Shown: in pieces, positions 1 to 7,263 of the stretch
Numbering within the stretch: the first letter of the stretch is position 1
How the letters are laid out: every line of letters starts with the position of its first letter
Position numbers and translations under genes: made by a program
Notes under the pieces: generated by a model
What the model was told of the DNA's origin: nothing
What the model saw: only the letters and a program-made list of their open reading frames with translations
Database searches by the model: none
Assembly (NCBI GenBank): GCA_951801995.1
Contig: CATOOY010000004.1
Span: 1-31,512, forward strand
Direction: 5' to 3'
Length of the DNA stretch: 31,512 nt
Source: an uncultured Erysipelotrichaceae bacterium
Lineage (GTDB): Bacteria > Bacillota_I > Bacilli_A > RF39 > UBA660

Positions 1-622
1 TTGGATATGTTATTGACCCACTTGTCGCTGATAAACTTACACTTCCATTTGCTTTATTTATTACAACTGTTTTACTTCCTGTTACTGTTTTATATCCTGC
101 TCTTGTCACCTCATAATATACTGTATATGTTCCTACACTGGTATAAGTTGGGGAACTTGTTAAGTTATAAGTGCCTGATGCAGTTCCATACTTAATCGTA
201 GCTCCACTACTTGATACTGTTATTCCATGCGCATTTCCATCATAGGTCCCAGTGTATCCGTTTGCTGTTACACTAAGGATTCCACTTGATACTGTTACTG
301 TATAAGAAGCTGATGCTGCATTATAGTTTGTGGTCGCTGCACTTGTTACAGTTATTGTAGCTGTTCCTGCTGTGGTTCCTGAACGTATTGTAATTGTTGT
401 TCCTGATACTGAACATGTGGCTACACTTGCGTTAGATGTTGAACAGCTAAGTGTTCCGTTTCCTATATTTTTAGTAACTGTTATTGTTTTGGTATTTGGA
501 TATGTTATTGACCCACTTGTCGCTGATAAACTTACACTTCCATTTGCTTTATTTATTACAACTGTTTTACTTCCTGTTACTGTTTTATATCCTGCTCTTG
601 TCACCTCATAATATACTGTATA
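1..622. repeat. Direct repeat, 495-bp period, inside the pilin-like gene
   Basis: Bases 1-127 recur identically at 496-622. The sequence that follows (128-290 against 623-780) is still clearly related but carries many differences. The period of 495 bases equals 165 codons, so copy number can change without breaking the frame. The sharp edge between identical and diverged parts suggests recent recombination or gene conversion between repeat units. Confidence 0.9.
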
Positions 623-1453
623 GGTTCCTACGCCCGTATATGTTGGGGAACTTTCTAAATTATAAGTCCCTTCACTTGTCCCATATTTAATCGTAGCTCC
701 ACTACTTGTTACTGTTATTCCATGTGCATTTCCATCATATGCTCCTATATATCCATTTGCTGTTACACTTAGTAAAGCAAAATCTGTTTTTGCTTCTACA
801 CTTTTTTCTGTTACTAAACCTGAATCCGTTATTACTCTAATTCCTATTGTATGTTTTGAATCAAAGTCCAAACCTTCAAAGGTAAATTTATTTGTTCCTT
901 CTTTGTAATCTCCATCATCTATGTTATATTCATATGTTTTTATTTTGCCAAAGTTTCCTACTTCGGCATCTACTGTTACAGTGATAGTGGTTGATGTTGT
1001 TTTTATATCTACATTTTTAATTTCTACTTTTGTTTGATCTACACTTGATGGTTCACATTCACCATCTTTATAATCTTTTATTGTTATTTTTTCTTTATCT
1101 TTTATTTTTAAAGCACACCATTTTTTATTGGATATAGCTAAAGCAGTTTTTCCATCTTCATATAATACAGCACTTCCACTTTGTGGTTTTTTCCCTGATA
1201 ATTTTAATCTTTTATCTTCTGGAAAGGTAAAGACTTCTTCTTTTACTCCTGTATCTAGAGATGCATTTGCGTAATATATTTTAGTTGCATCTATCACTCC
1301 ATATGCACTATCTTCAAAAGCACCCTTCTCTGCTTTTTCTATTACATTTAATATAATAGGTGTACTTATTAAAGCTATGGTAGCAATTACTACTATGACA
1401 GCTAAAAGTTCTATTAGGGTAAATCCTTTACTTAATCTACCCCCCTCCCCCAT
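2..1453 (-). CDS. Type IV pilin-like surface protein with Ig/MBG-type repeats (3' end outside window)
   Basis: A minus-strand frame is open from about 1453 to the window edge (484 codons seen). Seen: the N-terminus has a prepilin signal, with a short basic leader ending SKG and then FTLIELLAVIVVIATIALIS. This is the type IV pilin/pseudopilin methylation and membrane helix, normally cut after G by a prepilin peptidase. After about 110 further residues come Ig-like beta domains alternating between an MBG-type module (YDGNAHGITV, YTVYYEV) and a Ser/Thr-rich Big-type module. The period is 165 residues. Start: ATG at 1453 has no good ribosome site. An in-frame ATG at 1471 lies 7 bases after AAGTAGG and may be the true start. 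Inference: a long pseudopilin-type adhesin or surface stalk. No pilus assembly genes are in the window. The product name is secure at the level of pilin-like N-terminus plus repeats, not function. Confidence 0.85.
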   Translation of the reverse strand, partial: MGEGGRLSKGFTLIELLAVIVVIATIALISTPIILNVIEKAEKGAFEDSAYGVIDATKIYYANASLDTGVKEEVFTFPEDKRLKLSGKKPQSGSAVLYEDGKTALAISNKKWCALKIKDKEKITIKDYKDGECEPSSVDQTKVEIKNVDIKTTSTTITVTVDAEVGNFGKIKTYEYNIDDGDYKEGTNKFTFEGLDFDSKHTIGIRVITDSGLVTEKSVEAKTDFALLSVTANGYIGAYDGNAHGITVTSSGATIKYGTSEGTYNLESSPTYTGVGTYTVYYEVTRAGYKTVTGSKTVVINKANGSVSLSATSGSITYPNTKTITVTKNIGNGTLSCSTSNASVATCSVSGTTITIRSGTTAGTATITVTSAATTNYNAASASYTVTVSSGILSVTANGYTGTYDGNAHGITVSSSGATIKYGTASGTYNLTSSPTYTSVGTYTVYYEVTRAGYKTVTGSKTVVINKANGSVSLSATSGSITYP

Positions 1454-1500
1454 TTTACTATTTGTTAACATACAACTACCTACTTTCTTAATCCATATTT

Positions 1501-1530
1501 ATAATACCACAAATAAAATACCCATGCAAA
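1501..1530 (-). promoter_or_regulatory. Putative promoter of the pilin-like gene
   Basis: Read on the minus strand, a -35 TTTGCA (1530-1525) is separated by 18 bases from a -10 TATTAT (1506-1501), about 30 bases before the ATG at 1471. It is seen as a motif only. Confidence 0.5.
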
Positions 1531-1557
1531 CATTTATCATCTGTAAATTCTTGTTTA

Positions 1558-1716
1558 TTATAAAATCTTTCTTGCGTATTCGGCTATCGCTGTTATTTGA
1601 TAGTATTTTTTATCTTGTGTATCAAATAGTAAACTCTCTCTAAATACATACTTTATATCTACTTGTACTTTATCTTCTAGATACTGTCCTCTTATTTCTT
1701 CTGTTATAATTTCCAT
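1558..1716 (-). CDS. Small hypothetical protein, 52 aa
   Basis: The ATG at 1716 opens a 53-codon frame ending TAA at 1558, starting MEIITEEIRGQYLEDK and ending ITAIAEYARKIL. It is soluble-looking, mixed in charge, and has no membrane segment or known motif. The upstream sequence AGTGGTGTCT gives only a weak ribosome site. The frame is too balanced in composition to be an obvious random AT-rich frame, which is the reason for listing it. It sits between the SPFH terminator and the pilin-like gene and could be a remnant of a longer gene. I do not recognise it. Confidence 0.4.
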   Translation of the reverse strand: MEIITEEIRGQYLEDKVQVDIKYVFRESLLFDTQDKKYYQITAIAEYARKIL

Positions 1717-1906
1717 AGACACCACTTTTTCGTATCATTTTTGTTTTTCAACTCAATTATATAAGATGGTATCTTTTTTATTTTATTTTTGTGACATATG
1801 TATTATATTTCTACAAAGTAAAATATTAATTATACTTGATAATACAAAAACATATTTATCCTAGAATATTGGATTCATATAAGCAAAGCACTTTCTTAAT
1901 ATATGA

Positions 1907-1934
1907 AAAAAATTATGGTTTCCCATAATTTTTT
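1907..1934 (-). terminator. Rho-independent terminator after the SPFH gene
   Basis: A perfect 12-bp stem (1907-1918 with 1923-1934, 4-base loop) reads on the minus strand as AAAAAATTATGG, loop, CCATAATTTTTT. The stem overlaps the SPFH stop codon. It ends the SPFH transcript. Confidence 0.85.
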
Positions 1935-2679
1935 ATCTTTGACTGAATTTATCTTTATTTCCTTCTAATGCATGCAGTACTTCTATTGGAAGAGCAAAAA
2001 TAATAGTATTAGACTGATCAGATGAAATATCATTGATGGTAGCTAGTGTACGAAGGTGCAGTGCTCCTGGTGTTTCACTCATAGTGGTGGCTGCTTTGGC
2101 TAAATTTTCAGATGCTTCTACTTCTCCTTCTGCTTTTTTAATAACTGCTTGTTTTTCTCTTTCTGCTTCTGCTACTCTTGCAATTACTCTTTTCATTTCC
2201 ATAGGAAGTGCAACATCTTTTAATTCTACATTTTCTACTTTAATTCCCCATGGATCTGTTGCTTCATCAATTATTTTACAAATTTCTGTAGAAAGTTTTT
2301 CTCTTTCTCCTAATAATTCATCTAATGATACAGAACCTACTACATTTCTCATAGTAGTTTGTGCAAGTTGACTTACAGCATAATAGAAATCTTCTACTGC
2401 TAAAATAGATTTAGATGCATCAAATATTTTGTAATAAATAACAGCATTTATTTTTACAGAAACATTGTCTCTTGTAATTGCTTCTTGTTCTGGAACATCT
2501 ACTGCTTTGGTACGAATATCTACTTTTTTATAAGTGTGAATAATAGGAAGTACTATATTCCAACCTGGATTCATAATTTTACTAAATTTACCAAATGAGA
2601 ACTTTACTCCTCTTTCATATTCATTAATTTGTCTTACAGATATTAATAATAGTGTTGCAATTAGTACAATTAAAATCAT
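1933..2679 (-). CDS. SPFH/Band 7 (stomatin-like, slipin) membrane protein, 248 aa
   Basis: Seen: an N-terminal hydrophobic anchor (residues 1-14, MILIVLIATLLLIS) is followed by a Band 7 domain. Typical signatures are NEYERGVKFSFGKF, PGWNIVLPII, VDIRTKAVDVP, ITRDNVSVKINAVIYYK, and the helical AEAEREKQAVIKKAEGE stretch near residues 165-185. Known of the family: slipins/stomatins oligomerise on the inner face of the membrane and organise membrane microdomains, often with an NfeD partner or membrane protease. No NfeD gene is adjacent here. A strong AAAGGAG ribosome site precedes the ATG. It lies 32 bases after the P-type ATPase gene on the same strand with no terminator between, so the two are probably co-transcribed. 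The role in this organism is unknown. Confidence 0.93.
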   Translation of the reverse strand: MILIVLIATLLLISVRQINEYERGVKFSFGKFSKIMNPGWNIVLPIIHTYKKVDIRTKAVDVPEQEAITRDNVSVKINAVIYYKIFDASKSILAVEDFYYAVSQLAQTTMRNVVGSVSLDELLGEREKLSTEICKIIDEATDPWGIKVENVELKDVALPMEMKRVIARVAEAEREKQAVIKKAEGEVEASENLAKAATTMSETPGALHLRTLATINDISSDQSNTIIFALPIEVLHALEGNKDKFSQR

Positions 2680-2711
2680 AACATACTCCTTTCTACTTAT
2701 AGTATATCACA

Positions 2712-5030
2712 TTACTTATATTTTTTTTCTAATTTTTTTTGGGCAAATATAACAAGTCGTGCTAAGAGAAGAAGACTTATTAAAATGAGTATGATTACGA
2801 TAAAAAATAAACGTAACTCAAAGTTTGCTAAAGAAAATAATGTCCTAAAACCTAATACTTGATATAGAAAAAGGGCTACCATAGCTATAAAAAGAATTAT
2901 TTTCCTTGCATTGAAAGGAATACAAATTCTAAATAGTAATAAAAAACTAATAATAGCATTCATAATAACACATAGTGTAGATGTTTCTTCGCTGTTTAAA
3001 GAAAAAATATTGGAAAAAATCATGATAAGAATAATATTTATGACTACTACTACAGAAAAGGGGAATGCTTTTCCAAATACATTGGTAAAAAAGTTACCAT
3101 GTATTCTTTTTTTATTGGGTTCTAGCGCTAAAAACACAGAAGGAATTCCAATTGCAACTACACTTGTAAGTGTTAATTGGATAGGTTCAAATGGGTATTC
3201 TTTGTTAATAAATAAAAAGAGAATGGCTAACATGGTTGCATACATGGTTTTGGTTAAATAGAGTATAGAGGATTTTTCTATATTATTTATGGTTTGTCTT
3301 CCTTCTAAAACTACACTTGGCATAGCTTCAAAATTAGAATCTAATAATACAATTTGGGATACATTTCTTGCTGCATCACTTCCACTATTCATGGCGATAG
3401 AACAATCTGCTTCCTTTAAAGCAAGTACATCGTTTACTCCATCTCCTGTCATAGCAACTGTATGTCCTTTTTCTTTGAGTGCTAAAATAAGTTTTTTCTT
3501 TTGTATTGGACTTACTCTTCCAAAAACGGTATATTTTTCTACTATATTTTTTATTTCTTTATCTTTTACTTCTCTCATATCTATATATTTATCTGCATTT
3601 TTTATTTCTACTCTTTCCGCAATTCGTGAAACAGTAATAGGATTATCGCCTGAAATTACTTTTATTTCTACGTCTTCTTTTTGAAAATAGGCTATTGTTT
3701 CTTTTGCTTTCTTGCGAATGACATCTTCTAGAAAAAGAAAAGCCAAAGGAGTATATGTACTATTTTCTTTTAGTCTTCTTTTTTTCGCTAGTAGTAAAAT
3801 TCTATATTTTTGAAAAGATTTATCTACTTTTTTAAGGAGTGAATCTTTCTTATCTAGAATATATTCAGGTGCTCCTAGAATATAATAACCATTTTCTGTT
3901 TCTAAAGCAGAATATTTTCTTTCTGAAGAGAAGGGGATTACTTGCTTTATGGATAAGGTGGTGTTTTGATAAAATTTTTCTTTGATAGCTTTTATTGTTG
4001 CATTTTCTTCCATATGTTTTGTAAAAGCACATAAAATATTTTCTATTTCTTCTTGTTTTGCTTTTTCTTTTTCTATTTTTACAAATTGCATTTTTCCTTC
4101 TGTAAGTGTTCCTGTTTTATCTAAACAAAGTACGTCTGTGCGTGCTAACATTTCGATACAGTACAGTTCTTGTACTAATATTTTATATCTGGATAATTTC
4201 AATATTCCTACAGCTAGAACAGTACTTGTGAGTAGTACAAGTCCTTCTGGTATCATTCCAATTACAGCTGCTACTGTATTTACAACAGCATCTCTTGTGG
4301 TTTCTGCTAAATATAGTTGTTTTATAAAAAGAATACTTCCTAAAGGAACAATTAATATGGATGTCCATTTAATTACTTTATTTAAGGAATTCATTAAAAT
4401 AGAGTTTACCTTTTTTATGTATCTTGCTTCTTTTGATATTTTGGATGTGTAATTTTCCATTCCCACATGTTCTACTTTTCCTATTATGTTTCCTGAGATA
4501 ATAAAGCTTCCTGATAAAATTAAATCGCCTTCTTTTTTGTAAACAGGATCTTCTTCTCCTGTTAAAAAGGCTTCATTTACTTCACATGATCCTTTTTTAA
4601 TAATAGTATCTACGACTACTTGCTCTCCAACTTTAAAGGTAATAATATCATCTAATACTATTTCTTCTATGTGGATATCTTTTCTTATAAAATCTCTTAT
4701 TACATGTGCTTTTGTGGTTGCTAATAAGGAAAGCTTGTCTATGGTTCTTTTCGTTCTTATTTCTTGAATAATACTAATTAGGGTATTACAAATAACTCCA
4801 CCCATAAATAAAAGATTCTTAAAAGATCCTACTAGTAAAATACTAGTAGCTAATACAAGATTTAACATATTGAAAAGTGTAAAAATATTTCCTAAAATTA
4901 TTTCTTTTATCTTCTTTGTTGGTACTGTTTGATCTATGTTTACTAGGTTCTTCTCTTTTCTTTCTTTTATTTCTTTTTTGGTAAGTCCTTTTACAATATC
5001 TGGATCATACCTTATTTCTTTTTTGTTCAT
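2712..5030 (-). CDS. P-type cation-transporting ATPase, CtpE-like (772 aa)
   Basis: An ATP-driven ion pump of the cytoplasmic membrane. Seen (numbering from the chosen start): actuator loop LTGEEDP near 156-162; membrane motif IPEGLVLLTS near 260; phosphorylation site DKTGTLTE with D304; hinge TGDGVNDVLALKEADCSIAM near 528-547; and paired C-terminal membrane helices. The combination of PEGL, VQELYCIEMLAR and DKTGT resembles the actinobacterial CtpE group, for which calcium uptake has been reported. The ion here is inferred, not proven. Start: the frame is open to 5090, but the first 20 codons overlap the tyrS terminator, whereas the ATG at 5030 follows GTGGTGATTAC, a good ribosome site. A TATACT -10-like box lies at 5055-5050 (minus). 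The SPFH gene follows on the same strand. Confidence 0.93.
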   Translation of the reverse strand: MNKKEIRYDPDIVKGLTKKEIKERKEKNLVNIDQTVPTKKIKEIILGNIFTLFNMLNLVLATSILLVGSFKNLLFMGGVICNTLISIIQEIRTKRTIDKLSLLATTKAHVIRDFIRKDIHIEEIVLDDIITFKVGEQVVVDTIIKKGSCEVNEAFLTGEEDPVYKKEGDLILSGSFIISGNIIGKVEHVGMENYTSKISKEARYIKKVNSILMNSLNKVIKWTSILIVPLGSILFIKQLYLAETTRDAVVNTVAAVIGMIPEGLVLLTSTVLAVGILKLSRYKILVQELYCIEMLARTDVLCLDKTGTLTEGKMQFVKIEKEKAKQEEIENILCAFTKHMEENATIKAIKEKFYQNTTLSIKQVIPFSSERKYSALETENGYYILGAPEYILDKKDSLLKKVDKSFQKYRILLLAKKRRLKENSTYTPLAFLFLEDVIRKKAKETIAYFQKEDVEIKVISGDNPITVSRIAERVEIKNADKYIDMREVKDKEIKNIVEKYTVFGRVSPIQKKKLILALKEKGHTVAMTGDGVNDVLALKEADCSIAMNSGSDAARNVSQIVLLDSNFEAMPSVVLEGRQTINNIEKSSILYLTKTMYATMLAILFLFINKEYPFEPIQLTLTSVVAIGIPSVFLALEPNKKRIHGNFFTNVFGKAFPFSVVVVINIILIMIFSNIFSLNSEETSTLCVIMNAIISFLLLFRICIPFNARKIILFIAMVALFLYQVLGFRTLFSLANFELRLFFIVIILILISLLLLARLVIFAQKKLEKKYK

Positions 5031-5078
5031 GTAATCACCACTATAAAAAAGTATAACACAAAAAAAGAGGATGAAAAC

Positions 5079-5108
5079 AAAAAAATGCAAGATTTTTTCT
5101 TACATTTT
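5079..5108 (-). terminator. Rho-independent terminator after tyrS
   Basis: On the minus strand AAAATGTAAGA, a 5-base loop and TCTTGCATTTT form an 11-bp stem with one G-U pair (arms 5108-5098 and 5092-5082), followed by a T run. It ends the T-box operon and supports the downstream start of the ATPase gene. Confidence 0.8.
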
Positions 5109-5114
5109 TGTCAT

Positions 5115-6341
5115 CTAAGTGAAGTTTATTAAAAAATATTTTTTCTTTCCTTTTCTTATTACTATTATTTTGCCATCTAAAGCAATCTTTTTTGTTATGT
5201 TATAGTTTTCATCTTTTATAATATCTCCATTGATCGAAATAGCGCCAGCTTCTATTAATTCTCTTGCTTCTCTTTTACTAGATGCTATTTTATTTTCTAC
5301 TAAAAGTTCTATTAGTATTGTTTCTTCTTTTCTCTCAAAGTGTGGTACGTCTTTAAAACCTACTAGTATATCTTTTATATCTAAATCTTTTATATTCCCT
5401 TTAAATAAAGACTCACTTATTTTTTCTGCTTTTTCATATTCTTCTTTACCATGTAAGAATGTGATTACACCTTTTGCCAATTCTTTTTGTGCAAATCGAA
5501 GATGAGGTTCTTCTTTATGTTTTCTTTCTATTTCTTCTATTTCTTCTTTAGAAAGGAAAGTAAATACTTTTAAGTAATCTATTACTTTTTCATCTTCTGC
5601 ATTGATTAAAAATTGGTATATTTCATAGCTAGATGTTTTTTCTTTATCTAACCATAAAGCATTTCCTTCTGACTTTCCAAATTTTTTACCAGTTGTATCT
5701 GTAACAAGAGGCATAGTAAAGGCATATACTTCTTTTCCTGTTTTTTTACGTATTAAATCTACGCCTGCTGTTATATTTCCCCACTGGTCTGAGCCTGCTA
5801 CTTGGAGAGTACAATTTTTATTTTCAAAAAGATGAAGAAAGTCTAAGGCTTGCATAATCATATAAGAAAATTCTGTATAGGTTATTCCTGTTTCTAATCT
5901 TCTTTTGATGATATCTTTATCTAACATATAATTGATACTGAAATATTTTCCATAATCTCTTAGGAAATCCATAAAATTTATATTTTTTGACCAATCATAG
6001 TTATTGACTACTTCAAAACCAAATAATTCTTTTGCTTGTTTGGTTAATCCTTTTATATTTTTTTCTATTTCTTCTACTGATTTCATTTCTCTTTCGGTTG
6101 TAGGTCTTGGATCTCCTATTCTTCCTGTTGCTCCTCCTATTAATAAAATGGGATGGTGTCCTTTGTCTGCTAATCTTTTTGAAATAAGAAAGCTTGATAG
6201 GTGTCCAAGATGCATAGAATCTGCTGTTGGATCTGTTCCAATATAAAAGGTCATTCCTCCTTCATTTAATTTATTTTCTAATTCGTCTGAGGTAATATCT
6301 TTAATAAGTCCTCTCCATTTTAAATCATCGAATAATTTCAT
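5115..6341 (-). CDS. tyrS: Tyrosyl-tRNA synthetase, 408 aa
   Basis: Charges tRNA-Tyr with tyrosine in the cytoplasm. Seen: class I signature HLGH at 44-47 (the HIGH motif); the tyrosine pocket region with TFYIGTDPTADSMHLGH and LQVAGSDQWGNITAG (179-193); KFGKS at 220-224 (the KMSKS loop); and a C-terminal S4-type RNA-binding segment (SSKREARELIEAGAISING near 355-375). The length is normal for bacterial TyrRS. The ATG overlaps the stop of the upstream DeoC-like gene in an ATGA arrangement, which indicates translational coupling. A tyrosine T-box leader upstream of that gene controls both. A terminator follows at 5079-5108. Confidence 0.97.
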   Translation of the reverse strand: MKLFDDLKWRGLIKDITSDELENKLNEGGMTFYIGTDPTADSMHLGHLSSFLISKRLADKGHHPILLIGGATGRIGDPRPTTEREMKSVEEIEKNIKGLTKQAKELFGFEVVNNYDWSKNINFMDFLRDYGKYFSINYMLDKDIIKRRLETGITYTEFSYMIMQALDFLHLFENKNCTLQVAGSDQWGNITAGVDLIRKKTGKEVYAFTMPLVTDTTGKKFGKSEGNALWLDKEKTSSYEIYQFLINAEDEKVIDYLKVFTFLSKEEIEEIERKHKEEPHLRFAQKELAKGVITFLHGKEEYEKAEKISESLFKGNIKDLDIKDILVGFKDVPHFERKEETILIELLVENKIASSKREARELIEAGAISINGDIIKDENYNITKKIALDGKIIVIRKGKKKYFLINFT

Positions 6342-6973
6342 TTTGCTTCACCTTCCATTATTTTAATACTATTTGTTGTTCCTATTTTACTTATTCCCAT
6401 GTTTATAAATTTTTCTATTTGTTTTTCTGTTTTTATATTTCCATATATTTTTACTTCTAATATTTCATTTTTATGTTTCATGATTGTCTCTATGTCTTCT
6501 TGTTTGCTATTACTAGATATTTCTATAAAATGGATAAAGGTATTATTACAAATTTCTGTTATTTTAATTATCTCTTCTTCTTTTAATTGTGTTATATCAA
6601 TTATTATTTTGAGTATTTTTCCATCTATGGCATCTCTTACTTCTTCTATTTCTTCTTTTATATAATCATATTCTTTGTTTTTCAACATGGATATATTTAT
6701 ACTCATTTCTATTTCATCTGCTCCATTTGTTATAGCGTCTATTGCTTCATATACTTTTACTTCTTTAGTGTTCATACCAAATGGATACCCTATTACAGTA
6801 CTTATTTGTATATTACTTTCTTCTAAAAGTTCTTTTGCGTATGCTACATAAATAGGATGTACACAAATAGATGGGAAATGATATTTCTCTGCTTCTTTAC
6901 ATAACTTTTGTATATCCTTTTCTGCTACTATATTTTCTAAATTGGTATGTTCTATATAACTATTTAATTCCAT
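6338..6973 (-). CDS. DeoC-like TIM-barrel protein lacking the catalytic lysine (211 aa)
   Basis: Similar along its length to deoxyribose-phosphate aldolase (DeoC). Seen: IEHTNLEN at the start; CVHPIYVAYAKELL; STVIGYPFGMNTKEVKVYEA (58-77); ITNGADEIEMSINI; and a C-terminal SKIGTTNSIKIM phosphate-binding-like end. Known: DeoC forms a Schiff base through the Lys of a V/I-K-T-S-T-G motif and uses a nearby Asp and a second Lys. Here that motif reads FIEISSNS, so the lysine is Glu151. The DEIDM-type acid is Glu89, while the second lysine (VKIYGN, Lys175) remains. It therefore probably does not catalyse the aldolase reaction. It is the first gene after a tyrosine T-box and overlaps tyrS by 4 bases, so it is made when charged tRNA-Tyr is scarce. 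Its function is unknown. Confidence 0.85.
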   Translation of the reverse strand: MELNSYIEHTNLENIVAEKDIQKLCKEAEKYHFPSICVHPIYVAYAKELLEESNIQISTVIGYPFGMNTKEVKVYEAIDAITNGADEIEMSINISMLKNKEYDYIKEEIEEVRDAIDGKILKIIIDITQLKEEEIIKITEICNNTFIHFIEISSNSKQEDIETIMKHKNEILEVKIYGNIKTEKQIEKFINMGISKIGTTNSIKIMEGEAK

Positions 6974-6990
6974 AAAATCCTCCTTTTATA

Positions 6991-7196
6991 CATAAAAAAC
7001 TATTATGTGTAAGGACGAGATGACCCGTGGTACCACCTTACTTCATAATAGTTTATGCTCTTTTTTTCTTAACGCGAAAAGACGGTTTGATTCTAAATTT
7101 GTATTTCATTATTTAAATTTGATTTGTTTTCATCTACCACAAATTTTCTTTTTTCCCTTTAAATAATTACTTAAGATTTATCACTATCAAATAAGT
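6991..7196 (-). promoter_or_regulatory. T-box leader, tyrosine specific (specifier UAC)
   Basis: Seen on the minus strand: the T-box core AAGGTGGTACCACGG (7039-7025) with flanking helix GTAAGG/CCTTAC (7014-7009 side and 7041-7036 side); a Stem I whose base pairs TAAATTT with AAATTTA; and a specifier-loop codon TAC (7103-7101) followed by A immediately before the 3' base strand. TAC is a Tyr codon, matching tyrS downstream. The leader ends with an 11-bp stem (6997-7007 with 7044-7054) and a T run. Known: uncharged tRNA binding to specifier and T-box bulge lets transcription continue. It governs the DeoC-like gene and tyrS. The terminator stem encloses the antiterminator rather than competing with it from the 3' side, which is unusual. 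Confidence 0.93.
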
Positions 7197-7202
7197 AAAT
7201 TT

Positions 7203-7231
7203 AATATAACACTTTTTTTTCATTCGGTCAA
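7203..7231 (-). promoter_or_regulatory. Sigma-A type promoter of the T-box operon
   Basis: On the minus strand TTGACC (7231-7226), a 17-base spacer and TATATT (7208-7203). It sits directly before the base of T-box Stem I. Confidence 0.85.
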
Positions 7232-7263
7232 TGTTTTAATGTTTATTTCTATTTTATGTTTTT

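Noticed and set aside
1..622. CRISPR-like array
   Set aside because: The repeats are long, coding and in frame with a protein; there are no short repeats with unique spacers.
1..690. Plus-strand open frames across the repeats
   Set aside because: They are composition shadows of the minus-strand pilin-like gene, rich in Leu/Phe/Tyr, without ribosome sites.
5031..5090. Upstream ATG at 5090 for the P-type ATPase
   Set aside because: It lies inside the tyrS terminator and lacks a ribosome site; the ATG at 5030 has both family agreement and GGTGAT.
7021..7060. tRNA-like gene in the T-box region
   Set aside because: The paired bases are the T-box core and terminator; no cloverleaf or TTC loop is present.
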